This document shows, piece after piece, positions 1 to 9,425 of a DNA stretch of 39,215 bases. A program made the translations under genes and the position numbers. The stretch is taken from NCBI GenBank assembly GCA_025934105.1, contig JAICYS010000020.1:1-39215 (forward strand). Reading direction: 5' to 3'. Origin of the DNA: Myxococcota bacterium. GTDB lineage: Bacteria > Myxococcota_A > Polyangia > Fen-1088. Each line of letters opens with the position of its first letter. The stretch's first letter is position 1. The notes under the pieces were generated by a model. The model did not search any database, was not told the DNA's origin, and saw only the letters and a program-made list of their open reading frames with translations.

Positions 1-503
1 CGTTCCTGGAGCAAATCCGGAAGCTGGTGCTCGCCAACAACATCGATCGCGCCGTGAAGCTCTGCTCGGCCACGGAAGCGCCGGTCGCCCAGGTCGCCCG
101 CGCCGGTCTGCAGCGGGTTCACCGCGGTGAGATTGCCATCGCCCAGTCTATTGAGGAGACGCTGGTCGACGTCACGCCGCTTCTCAAGAAGCGCGTGCAG
201 GTCCTCTGGTCGATCGCGAACATCGCGACCCTCATCGGTCTGCTCGGGACCGTCACCGGCCTCATCAAGGCATTCGGCGCCGTCGCGGCCGCCAAGCCGG
301 AAGAGCGGTCGGCGCTGCTCGCCAAAGGTATCTCCGAGGCGCTCAACAACACCGCCATGGGTCTCGGCATCGCCGTCACGTGCATCATCGCGCACGCCTT
401 CCTCTCGTCGGCTTCGAAGAAGCAGGTCGGCGACCTGGAAGGGTTCGCGCTGAAGCTCGAGAACCTGCTGGCCGAGTCGGCTCAGGGTGGCGCGAAGGCC
501 TAA
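1..503 (+). CDS. MotA/TolQ/ExbB proton channel protein, 5' end outside window
   Basis: The frame is open from base 3, so this is the C-terminal part (about 167 residues) of a TolQ/ExbB/MotA-family subunit. Two long hydrophobic segments are visible. The first carries GLLGTVTG followed by IKAFGAVA; the second carries EALNNTAMGLGIAVTC. Both are signature stretches of the ExbB/TolQ channel helices. In this family the subunit forms an inner-membrane pentamer that, with ExbD/TolR dimers, turns proton flow into mechanical work on the envelope. Two ExbD genes follow 63 bp downstream, so the three probably form one motor. A TolQ homologue with two TolR homologues is also the make-up of the myxobacterial gliding motor AglR-AglQ-AglS, but that assignment is only a possibility. 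The GTG at 27 is an internal codon, not the start. Confidence 0.93.
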   Translation, partial: FLEQIRKLVLANNIDRAVKLCSATEAPVAQVARAGLQRVHRGEIAIAQSIEETLVDVTPLLKKRVQVLWSIANIATLIGLLGTVTGLIKAFGAVAAAKPEERSALLAKGISEALNNTAMGLGIAVTCIIAHAFLSSASKKQVGDLEGFALKLENLLAESAQGGAKA

Positions 504-566
504 TCGCGGCGTCGCACGCCGTAGCCAACCCATCGTTGACCACCGGTTGAAAGGACCAAGCCTCCC

Positions 567-1097
567 ATGACGAGAAGCCAGGTCCGCGCGGCGATGCGCC
601 GCATGCGCGACCACGTCGAGGAGATCGAGGAAGAGGCGGGCGAGTTGAACCTCGTCCCCTACATGGACATCGTCACCAACATCATCATCTTCCTGCTCGC
701 CTCGGTCGTGAATCAGGTCGCGCTCGGCAACATCAACGTGTCGGTTCCGACCATCGCCTCCGGTGGCGCCTCCTCGGAAGACCAGCCGCCGCCCGAGAAG
801 CCCCCGCTGAACCTGACCGTCTCGGTCGGCGCCACGGGCTTCACGGTGGCGGCGTCGGGCGGCGTCCTGCCGATCATCCCGAAGCTGCCCGACGGCCAAT
901 ACGATTACAAGGCGCTGACGGTCAAGCTGAAAGAGATCAAGTCCAACCCGGACAACGCGACCGAGACCAAGGCCAACTTCAACGCCGACGCCAACATCCC
1001 GTACGACATCGTGGTCGCCACGCTGGATGCCATGAGAACGGACGATGCAGGCAAGATCCTGTTCCCAGACGTCGCCTTCGCAGCGGGGATCCAGTAA
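567..1097 (+). CDS. ExbD/TolR-family biopolymer transport protein (first copy)
   Basis: This 176-residue protein has the ExbD/TolR layout: a charged cytoplasmic N-terminus (about 1-30), one membrane helix (about 32-54) starting LVPYMDIVTNIIIFLLASVV, and a periplasmic domain. Asp34, at the start of the helix, sits where ExbD/TolR proteins carry the proton-accepting aspartate. The ATG lies 10 bp after an AAAGGA Shine-Dalgarno element. The next gene starts at the base after this stop codon, so both are co-transcribed. The periplasmic part is rich in Pro and Gly near residues 68-85 and shows no C-terminal TonB-like motif. Its role is inferred to be a stator/rotor partner of the ExbB-type subunit upstream. 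Confidence 0.92.
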   Translation: MTRSQVRAAMRRMRDHVEEIEEEAGELNLVPYMDIVTNIIIFLLASVVNQVALGNINVSVPTIASGGASSEDQPPPEKPPLNLTVSVGATGFTVAASGGVLPIIPKLPDGQYDYKALTVKLKEIKSNPDNATETKANFNADANIPYDIVVATLDAMRTDDAGKILFPDVAFAAGIQ

Positions 1098-1658
1098 ATG
1101 CCCATGATGGGGAACGAGGTCTCGCGCCTCGAAGGCAAGAAGGCCATCCGCTCTTACGCCCGGAAGCTGGCCGAGCCCGAGGTCATCAAAGACCTCAACA
1201 TCACCCCGATGATGGACATGATGACCATCATCCTGGTGTTCTTGTTGAAGTCGTTCTCGTCGACGACCTCGACGATCACGTTCGACCAGAACCTGCAGGT
1301 TCCGAAGTCGTTCACCGAGCTCAAGCCGAAGCTGGCCGTGACGGTGACCGCCACCAAGAAGGTGCTGCTGGTCGAAGGTGACGGGATTGCGCCGATCAAC
1401 AACGGCCGCGTCGACCCGGCGGTGAAGCGCGACGGAGAGAACGGCTACTACATCACGCCGCTGGTCGAGATCCTCGAGAAGCACGCCAAGCGCGAAAAGA
1501 AAGTCGCCGAGCTCACCGGGCAGAAATTCGAGGCCCAATTGATGATCGTGGCCGACAAAACCACCCCCTATCGATTGTTAACGGAAATCATCTACTCCTG
1601 CGGTCAAGCTGGATACGCGAACTACCGCTTGTTGGTGTTTAAAGCCAAAGGCGACTAG
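1098..1658 (+). CDS. ExbD/TolR-family biopolymer transport protein (second copy)
   Basis: This 186-residue paralogue of the preceding gene has an N-terminal cytoplasmic stretch, then DLNITPMMDMMTIILVFLL (about residues 32-50), the classical ExbD/TolR helix with the putative proton-carrying Asp40, and a periplasmic domain. The helix ends LLKSFSS, so a Lys follows it directly. The ATG at 1098 abuts the preceding stop codon; a second in-frame ATG at 1104 is an alternative start. The near-C-terminal segment, roughly MIVADKTTPYRLLTEIIYS, matches the usual ExbD periplasmic fold, in which a conserved strand and helix help dimerise. Two non-identical ExbD proteins behind one ExbB suggest a heteromeric motor (AglRQS-like). 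A strong terminator lies 66 bp downstream, ending this operon. Confidence 0.92.
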   Translation: MPMMGNEVSRLEGKKAIRSYARKLAEPEVIKDLNITPMMDMMTIILVFLLKSFSSTTSTITFDQNLQVPKSFTELKPKLAVTVTATKKVLLVEGDGIAPINNGRVDPAVKRDGENGYYITPLVEILEKHAKREKKVAELTGQKFEAQLMIVADKTTPYRLLTEIIYSCGQAGYANYRLLVFKAKGD

Positions 1659-1723
1659 CGCCAAAGCGATCCACCGCGAGGAGCGGCCCCAGCGCCAACG
1701 GCGCCGGACCGCCCTTCGACTGG

Positions 1724-1748
1724 AAGAGGCGGCGAAAGCCGCCTTTTT
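1724..1748 (+). terminator. Intrinsic terminator of the ExbB-ExbD-ExbD operon
   Basis: A perfect stem GGCGGC (1728-1733) / GCCGCC (1738-1743) with a GAAA tetraloop is followed by five T (1744-1748). The A-rich bases at 1724-1727 can pair with the T-run, so the element may also work from the other strand. Confidence 0.88.
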
Positions 1749-1813
1749 CGATCAGGGTCTCAACCCACGCTGGGCTGGACTTCACGCAGCGTTTGGTTTA
1801 AACAGCCCGCGCG

Positions 1814-4290
<2,477 letters not shown>

Positions 4291-4294
<4 letters not shown>

Positions 4295-4444
4295 GAGGGC
4301 GTTGCCGTAAGGCAACGGTGAGCGGGAGCGAACCAAGCCCGACGACGTGCCGCCCGGAGGCGGCCTAGAGGAGGGCGTTGCCGGAAGGCAACGGTGAGCG
4401 GCAGCGAACCTTGCCCGACGACGTGCCGCCTGGAGGCGGCCTAG
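4291..4444 (+). repeat. Two tandem CTAG-bounded 74-bp units, each with two hairpins
   Basis: Unit 1 (4295-4368) and unit 2 (4371-4444) differ at 5 of 74 positions. Each contains GTTGCC-loop-GGCAAC (4301-4316; 4377-4392) and GCCGCC-loop-GGCGGC (4349-4364; 4425-4440). The loops are GTAA/GGAA and CGGA/TGGA. All five differences lie outside the stems. CTAG occurs at 4291, 4365 and 4441, bounding the units; the first CTAG contains the hppA stop codon. There is no T-run, so these are not standard terminators. They may be REP-like elements or an mRNA 3'-end stabiliser. The remaining bases to 4597 show nothing recognisable. Confidence 0.85.
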
Positions 4445-4597
4445 CAGCGGCCGCCTGGATCGGTCAACGAGGAAGAGCAGCGGAGGGGCGAGTTGCTCGT
4501 GCCCACTGGCCGCCCCGGCGGGCCCCCGGAGGTGCCGGCGAGATCCCCAGGTCGGTGGGGGCTCGCGCGGCCGCTTTCCGGCTCCCGCACAGAGGCG

Positions 4598-5359
4598 CTA
4601 CGCGCGGGACCGGACGTAGCGGACGGCCGGCAGGACGAACGGGCCGACGGCGGCCAGGAGCAGGACGGTGGCCAGCCGGGGTCCGGCGACCTCGAAGGCG
4701 GACAGACCCGGCAGGTCGCCCCCGGCCAGCAGCAAGCCCGCCGCCCCAGCCAGGGTCAGCCAGCCCCAGGTGCGCAGCCGGACCACGCCGCGCAGGCCGA
4801 CCAGGGTCAGGCCGAGGGCGCCCAGCGACAACAACCACATCCCCTGCCCCTCTTTCGGGCCCAGCGCCCACAAGATCAGGCTGGGGAGCGAGGCGGCGGA
4901 GCGGGTGATGGTCTTGCGCAGGCGGGCGACGCCCAGCTCGTCCATCTTGTAGCGCTGTCGCCACCCCTCTTGCAGATCGTAGTGCGCGGCCATGCTCTTG
5001 CCGGAGAGGGGCACGACGACCAGGGCGTGCAGGGCGCCGTAGATGGCCAAGGCCGGCGCCCAGCCGACCATCACCAGCGAGATCCCGGCGACCATCAGGC
5101 CGGACCAGCCCAGGCCGGTGGCGAACCAGCGGCCCCAGAACCAGCCGGCAACCACCGCAAAGAACGCGACCAGGTAGCACAGGCCCAGGGCCGCGAAGGC
5201 CGGCCCCCACCCGGGCGGCGCATTGAACGCCAGGAACAGGTAAAGGACCATGAAGATGCTGAGCGCCAGCGCCGCCGCGGCGCGGCGCGGGCCCTCGAAT
5301 CCCAGCGTCCCCAACTTGTCCCGGAAGGCGGACAGCTCGGACGGCAACTTGAACGCCAT
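4598..5359 (-). CDS. Multi-pass membrane protein of unknown function
   Basis: This 253-residue protein is dominated by hydrophobic segments, about six or seven, for example AALALSIFMVLYLFLAF near the N-terminus and ATVLLLAAVGPFVLPAV near the C-terminus. A hydrophilic loop in the middle contains YDLQEGWRQRYKMDELGVARLRK. No known family was recognised. The start chosen is the ATG reading MAFKLPSELSAF. The frame stays open 93 bp further upstream, but a perfect TATAAT on this strand (5371-5366) ends 6 nt before this ATG, so upstream codons would not be transcribed from it. The neighbour on the other side is divergent. Nothing nearby explains its role. Confidence 0.75.
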   Translation of the reverse strand: MAFKLPSELSAFRDKLGTLGFEGPRRAAAALALSIFMVLYLFLAFNAPPGWGPAFAALGLCYLVAFFAVVAGWFWGRWFATGLGWSGLMVAGISLVMVGWAPALAIYGALHALVVVPLSGKSMAAHYDLQEGWRQRYKMDELGVARLRKTITRSAASLPSLILWALGPKEGQGMWLLSLGALGLTLVGLRGVVRLRTWGWLTLAGAAGLLLAGGDLPGLSAFEVAGPRLATVLLLAAVGPFVLPAVRYVRSRA

Positions 5360-5365
5360 GGTTCC

Positions 5366-5371
5366 ATTATA
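5366..5371 (-). promoter_or_regulatory. Putative -10 box (TATAAT) giving a leaderless mRNA
   Basis: The minus strand reads TATAAT, then 6 nt, then the ATG of the membrane-protein gene. Transcription would start at or next to the start codon. No good -35 hexamer is visible. Confidence 0.55.
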
Positions 5372-5417
5372 GCTATTCCGTTGCAGTCGGTCCCGGGGCG
5401 TGAGAAATAGACCGACC

Positions 5418-6218
5418 GTGGATGCAGCCCCGTTGACGCTGGACCAGCTCAAGCTCGAAATCGGCGAGGTGGCGCTTCAGGTGCACCTGGCCGAAGAACG
5501 CAAGGACGAGCGGGACGTCGTGGCCATAGCCCACGCCGGCGTCGAACGGGTCTCGCAGCGATATCGGGCGCTCCTCGCCTCCCTGTCGCCGGCTGAGCAG
5601 ATGGCCGCCGAGCGGCAGCTTGGCCGGCGCGTGGTGGACCTGCGGCGCATGGCGTCGATGCTGCCGAAGATGCCCGCGGCCTCCAGCGAGAGCACGCCCG
5701 ACCGGGTGGCCGGCGGCGGCGCCCCCGGCGAGCGGCGCATCACGGGCGTGACCTGGTCGACGCCCGGACGCGCGGCCCCGTCGACCAGCGTGAGGGTCGG
5801 CGGCGACGTCGAGTCCTGGTGCGGCCGGTGCGCCGAGCTGACCACCCACAGCATCGTCGCCATGGTGGGCGACGAGCCCAAGCAGGTCCTCTGTCAGGTG
5901 TGCGGCTCGCGCCACAGCCATCGGACGGCTTCGGCCCGCAAGGCCGCGGCGCCCGCGACCGGCCAAGCCACCACGACGGAAGAGCGCGCCCGCCCCGCCG
6001 ACCCCGAAGCTCGCAAGCGCGCCGCCGAGCTGCGCGCGCTGGGCGCCGAGGTGGCCGCCGCCGAACAGGTTCGGCCGTTCGACCCGCGCGAGCGCTACAA
6101 GGCGGGCGAGATCATCTCTCACCCCGAGTTCGGCCGCGGCAAGATCGAGAACGTGCTGCGCTCGAGCCTGCTGGTTCGATTCCCGAACGGCGGGCTCAAG
6201 TCCGTCATGCTGATGTAG
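5418..6218 (+). CDS. Zinc-ribbon protein with C-terminal Tudor-like (PcrA-tail type) domain
   Basis: This protein has about 266 residues. The first 80 are helical and charged (EERKDERDVVAIAHAGVERV). The middle holds WCGRCAEL and, some 23 residues on, CQVCGSRH, a CxxC...CxxC zinc ribbon. The C-terminal 45 residues (YKAGEIISHPEFGRGKIENV ... VRFPNGGLKSVML) resemble the small SH3/Tudor-like domain at the end of UvrD/PcrA helicases, which contacts RNA polymerase. This suggests nucleic-acid or RNA-polymerase association, but no function is established. A GTG at 5400 would add six residues. GTG 5418 is preferred because TTGCAG (5381-5386), 16 nt, AGAAAT (5403-5408) and 9 nt lead up to it, the leaderless pattern seen at other genes here; the call is tentative. 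Confidence 0.72.
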   Translation: MDAAPLTLDQLKLEIGEVALQVHLAEERKDERDVVAIAHAGVERVSQRYRALLASLSPAEQMAAERQLGRRVVDLRRMASMLPKMPAASSESTPDRVAGGGAPGERRITGVTWSTPGRAAPSTSVRVGGDVESWCGRCAELTTHSIVAMVGDEPKQVLCQVCGSRHSHRTASARKAAAPATGQATTTEERARPADPEARKRAAELRALGAEVAAAEQVRPFDPRERYKAGEIISHPEFGRGKIENVLRSSLLVRFPNGGLKSVMLM

Positions 6219-6240
6219 GCGGCCGCGGTCCGGCGCCGGG

Positions 6241-6753
6241 TCAGCCCATGGCGTCGAGCTCTTCCAAAAACCGCTTGAGCAGGCCGTCGACCATGAGGTT
6301 GCGGCTGGCGCCGTCGTAACGGCCGGCGCGGTAGCCGCCCTGGATCTCTTCGAAGCGCGTCCGCGTGTCGGCGATCAGCGTGCGGCAGGAGCCGACCTTG
6401 GTGGTGATCTCCTTGCGGTTCTTCAACACGTAACCGCCCAGCGACATGGCGGCGGCGCCGGTCAGGATGATGCCGAGCGGCCCGGACAGCGCATAGCGCA
6501 GCCCCACCCGCAGCGCGACCACGCCCGCGGCGCCCAGCGCGGCCCGCTTCAGCCCGCTGCCGTCGCGAATCGACTCGGCCGCCATCGAGGTCACCTGTCC
6601 GGATGCCATCACCAGCGCGATGAACGTCCCGCGCCGGCTCTTCCAGCCGCGATCGTAATAATCGCGGATCGCCTGCTTGAGAAAGGCGTCGTAGTCGTCG
6701 AACACCTCGGGGCCCAGCTCTGTCTTGGTCTTCCCGTCCGCCTCGGTCGCCAT
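6241..6753 (-). CDS. Small membrane-associated protein of unknown function
   Basis: This protein has 170 residues. The N-terminal 45 are hydrophilic (GPEVFDDYDAFLKQAIRDYY). Two adjoining hydrophobic stretches at about 75-110 (AALGAAGVVALRVGLRYALSGPLGIILTGAAAMSLGGYVL, seen in two parts) look membrane-embedded. The C-terminal 55 residues are charged and helical (TRTRFEEIQGGYRAGRYD). No family was recognised. On this strand TACGAT (6765-6760) ends 6 nt before the ATG, consistent with a leaderless transcript. It converges with the zinc-ribbon gene (22-bp gap) and diverges from the TPR-protease gene. Confidence 0.7.
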   Translation of the reverse strand: MATEADGKTKTELGPEVFDDYDAFLKQAIRDYYDRGWKSRRGTFIALVMASGQVTSMAAESIRDGSGLKRAALGAAGVVALRVGLRYALSGPLGIILTGAAAMSLGGYVLKNRKEITTKVGSCRTLIADTRTRFEEIQGGYRAGRYDGASRNLMVDGLLKRFLEELDAMG

Positions 6754-6759
6754 GGCTGG

Positions 6760-6765
6760 ATCGTA
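6760..6765 (-). promoter_or_regulatory. Putative -10 box (TACGAT)
   Basis: The minus strand reads TACGAT, 6 nt, then ATG at 6753. The spacing predicts transcription starting at the start codon. The -35 region is not recognisable. Confidence 0.42.
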
Positions 6766-6791
6766 CCACGCCCGTGGAGGACACTAACGCG

Positions 6792-9425
6792 ATGAACTCG
6801 GCGATGGTCGCGGTGATGGTCGCCGCCGCCACCCTGCCCGGCCGCCCCGCTTCTGCCCGGACCACGCACGAGCGCGCCGACGGCGCCGCGGCCGCCCTGC
6901 GCACCGGACACTACCCGGAGGCGCTGCGCCTGGCCCACGCCCGCCTGGCCCGCGCCCCCGAAGACCGCGCCGCCCTGCTGGTCGCGGCCCGCGCCGAGCT
7001 GGCGCTGGGCCGGATCGCGGACGCGCGCCAGCGCCTGGAATCGGCGGCCGCCGCGCACCCCGGCGACCTTCCGGTCCGCGACGCGCTGATGCGGCTCTAC
7101 GAATCGGTCAGCGACCGGCCGGCGCTGGCGCCGTTGCTGGACGCCAGCTACGCCGACTGGAACGGCGGCCAGGTGGATCGCGGCCGCGCCGACGATCTGC
7201 TGGCCATCGCCACGGCCGCCCGCCTGGACGACAACTGGAAGGACGCCAACCAGGTCCTGCGCGACGCCGTCCGCGCCGACCCGCGCGCGGTGGCCGCCAA
7301 CCTGGACTGGGGGCTGCTGCTGCTGGCCAAGCACAACGCCACCGACGCGGAGGCCGCGTTCCGCCAGGTGCTGGAGATCGATCCCGACAACCCGGACGCC
7401 CACGTGGGCCTGGCGCGCGCCGCGGTCGACGACCGATACGACGCCGCGGCGGCCCGCGCCCAGATCGCCGCCGCGCTGGCCGTCAACCCCGTCCACGCCG
7501 GGGCGCTGGCGCTGCGGGCCGAGCTGGCCCTGGACGCCGAGGACTACCCGGCGGCCCGCGCCGACGTGGCCGCCATCCGCCGCGTGAACCCCAGCGACCG
7601 CGGCGCCTTTCGCGTCGAAGCGGCGGCCGCCCGGCTGCTGGACGACGCCGCCGGTTACGCGCGCGCCCGCGACGGCGACCTGGCGGTCCACCCGCGCGAC
7701 GGCGAGCTCTTCGCCTTCGTCGCCGACGCGCTGGCTCGCCAGCGACGGTACGAAGACGCGCGCGACGTCGCGGCCGAAGGCGTGGCGGTGGACGCCGCCA
7801 ACGCCGCCTGCCTGTCGGCCCTCGGGACCAGCCAGCTCCGCCTGGGCGACGAGGAGGCCGGACTGGCGTCGCTGCGGCGCGCCTGGAAGCGCGATCCCTA
7901 CGACCAGCGCACCTACAATCTCCTCAACCTTTACGAGAAGGTGATCCCGGCCGGCTACGTGACGGTGTCGACTGGCCGCTTGCGCTTCCGCGTCCCGCGC
8001 GAGGCGCGGCTGGCCGTCGAGCAGGTGGTCGGACCATTTTTGGAGGCGCGCTACCGCGACGACGTGGCCCGCTATGGCTTCGAACCGCGCGGGCCGATCA
8101 CGTTCGAGCTGTTCGCCGACCCGCGCCAGTTCGCGGTCCGGACGACCGGCCTGCCCACCATCGGCGTCTCCGCCGTCTGCTTCGGCCGCGTGATCACGTC
8201 CGAGTCGCCGACCAACCACGCCTTCAACTGGGGCATGGTGCTGACCCACGAACTGGCGCACGTGTTCGCGATCGAGCTGTCGCGCTCGCGCGTGCCGCGC
8301 TGGTTCACCGAGGGGCTGTCCGAGGTCGAGGCGGCGCGCGTGCGCCCCGAGTGGGCCCGCCACGACGACGCGTCGCTTTACGGCGCCTGGCGCCGCGGCG
8401 AGATCCCGAGCCTGGCGGATCTGTCGGACGCGTTCGTGGGCGCGCACACCGGCGAGCAGGGGAACCGCGCCTACGCGCTGGCCGCCGAGGCGGTCAGCTT
8501 CCTCGAGCGGCGGTTCGGGTTCGGGGCGGTGCGCGCCGCGCTGGTGGCCTACGGCCGCGGCCAGCGCGGCGCGGGCGTGCTCGAGCGGCTGGCGAGCTTG
8601 CCGATCGCCGAGCTGGATCGCGCTTTCCGGAACGACCTGGCCCACCGGCTCGAGCGGTTCGCCGGTCAATACCTGCCGACCGAATGGCTGGGACCGGACG
8701 TGGCGGCCGACTCGGCGGCGGCCCGCGGCATCGCGGCGGCGGCGCGGAGCGACTTGCCGGCGGCGGTGGCGGCGCTGGCCCGGGCGCGGGCCCACCCCCA
8801 CCCGGGGCACGGCGAGCAGGCGGCCACGCTGTTCCTGGCCGGCGAGGTCGCGCTGGCCCGCCGCGACGCCGGCGCCGCCGTGGCCGCCTTCCAGGGCCTG
8901 CTGGGCATGCCGTCGCGCGACGGGTACGACGTGCAGGTGCGGCTGGCGCTGGCGGCCATCCACCTCCAGGACCGGGCCGCCGCCGAGGCGCACCTGCGGC
9001 GCGCGCTGGCGTTCGATCCCGGGCGGGTCGAGCCGCACGCGCTCTTCGCCGAGCTCCTCGGGAACGAGCAGCGGGTCGACGATCAGCTGGCCGAACTGGA
9101 GGCGGCGCTGCGCCTGGATCCGCACAACGATCGGGTGGCCAAGCAGGTGGTGTTCGCGGAGGCGCGGCGCGGGCACAGCGCGCGGGTGGTGGAATTCGCG
9201 CCCATCGCCACCTTCATCGACCCGGCCAGCCCGGATCTGTACGCGACGCTAGGCCGGGCCCTGGCCGCGACGGGCAAGCGCGCCGAGGCCGCCGCCGCCT
9301 TCGAACGCGCGCTGGTCTTCCAGGCCAGCGACGCCGTCGCGCTGCATCTGCAGCTGGCCGCGCTCTACGACGGCCTGGGCGAGCGGACCCGCGCTGCCGC
9401 CCACCGCGCCGCCGCCCGTCGCTGA
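6792..9425 (+). CDS. Exported TPR protein with gluzincin metallopeptidase domain
   Basis: This protein of about 877 residues starts with a signal-peptide-like stretch (MNSAMVAVMVAAATLPGRP). Tetratricopeptide repeats fill about 30-400 and again about 640-870 (for example AEAHLRRALAFDPGRVEPHA). Between them lies a metallopeptidase domain: THELAHVF (His486, Glu487, His490) followed by RWFTEGLSE, with Glu507 as the likely third zinc ligand. This is the HExxH...EG arrangement of gluzincins such as the Peptidase_MA-like family. It probably acts in the periplasm or on the envelope; the substrate is unknown. The ATG at 6792 is preferred over GTG 6774 because a GGAGG Shine-Dalgarno (6776-6780) precedes it. 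Its 3' end overlaps the convergent histidine-kinase frame by 177 bp. Confidence 0.85.
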   Translation: MNSAMVAVMVAAATLPGRPASARTTHERADGAAAALRTGHYPEALRLAHARLARAPEDRAALLVAARAELALGRIADARQRLESAAAAHPGDLPVRDALMRLYESVSDRPALAPLLDASYADWNGGQVDRGRADDLLAIATAARLDDNWKDANQVLRDAVRADPRAVAANLDWGLLLLAKHNATDAEAAFRQVLEIDPDNPDAHVGLARAAVDDRYDAAAARAQIAAALAVNPVHAGALALRAELALDAEDYPAARADVAAIRRVNPSDRGAFRVEAAAARLLDDAAGYARARDGDLAVHPRDGELFAFVADALARQRRYEDARDVAAEGVAVDAANAACLSALGTSQLRLGDEEAGLASLRRAWKRDPYDQRTYNLLNLYEKVIPAGYVTVSTGRLRFRVPREARLAVEQVVGPFLEARYRDDVARYGFEPRGPITFELFADPRQFAVRTTGLPTIGVSAVCFGRVITSESPTNHAFNWGMVLTHELAHVFAIELSRSRVPRWFTEGLSEVEAARVRPEWARHDDASLYGAWRRGEIPSLADLSDAFVGAHTGEQGNRAYALAAEAVSFLERRFGFGAVRAALVAYGRGQRGAGVLERLASLPIAELDRAFRNDLAHRLERFAGQYLPTEWLGPDVAADSAAARGIAAAARSDLPAAVAALARARAHPHPGHGEQAATLFLAGEVALARRDAGAAVAAFQGLLGMPSRDGYDVQVRLALAAIHLQDRAAAEAHLRRALAFDPGRVEPHALFAELLGNEQRVDDQLAELEAALRLDPHNDRVAKQVVFAEARRGHSARVVEFAPIATFIDPASPDLYATLGRALAATGKRAEAAAAFERALVFQASDAVALHLQLAALYDGLGERTRAAAHRAAARR

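Noticed and set aside
6609..9176. 855-codon minus-strand frame opposite the TPR metalloprotease
   Set aside because: The plus strand has a signal peptide, TPRs and a zinc site; the minus frame has only low-complexity Arg/Gly/Ala/Val sequence.
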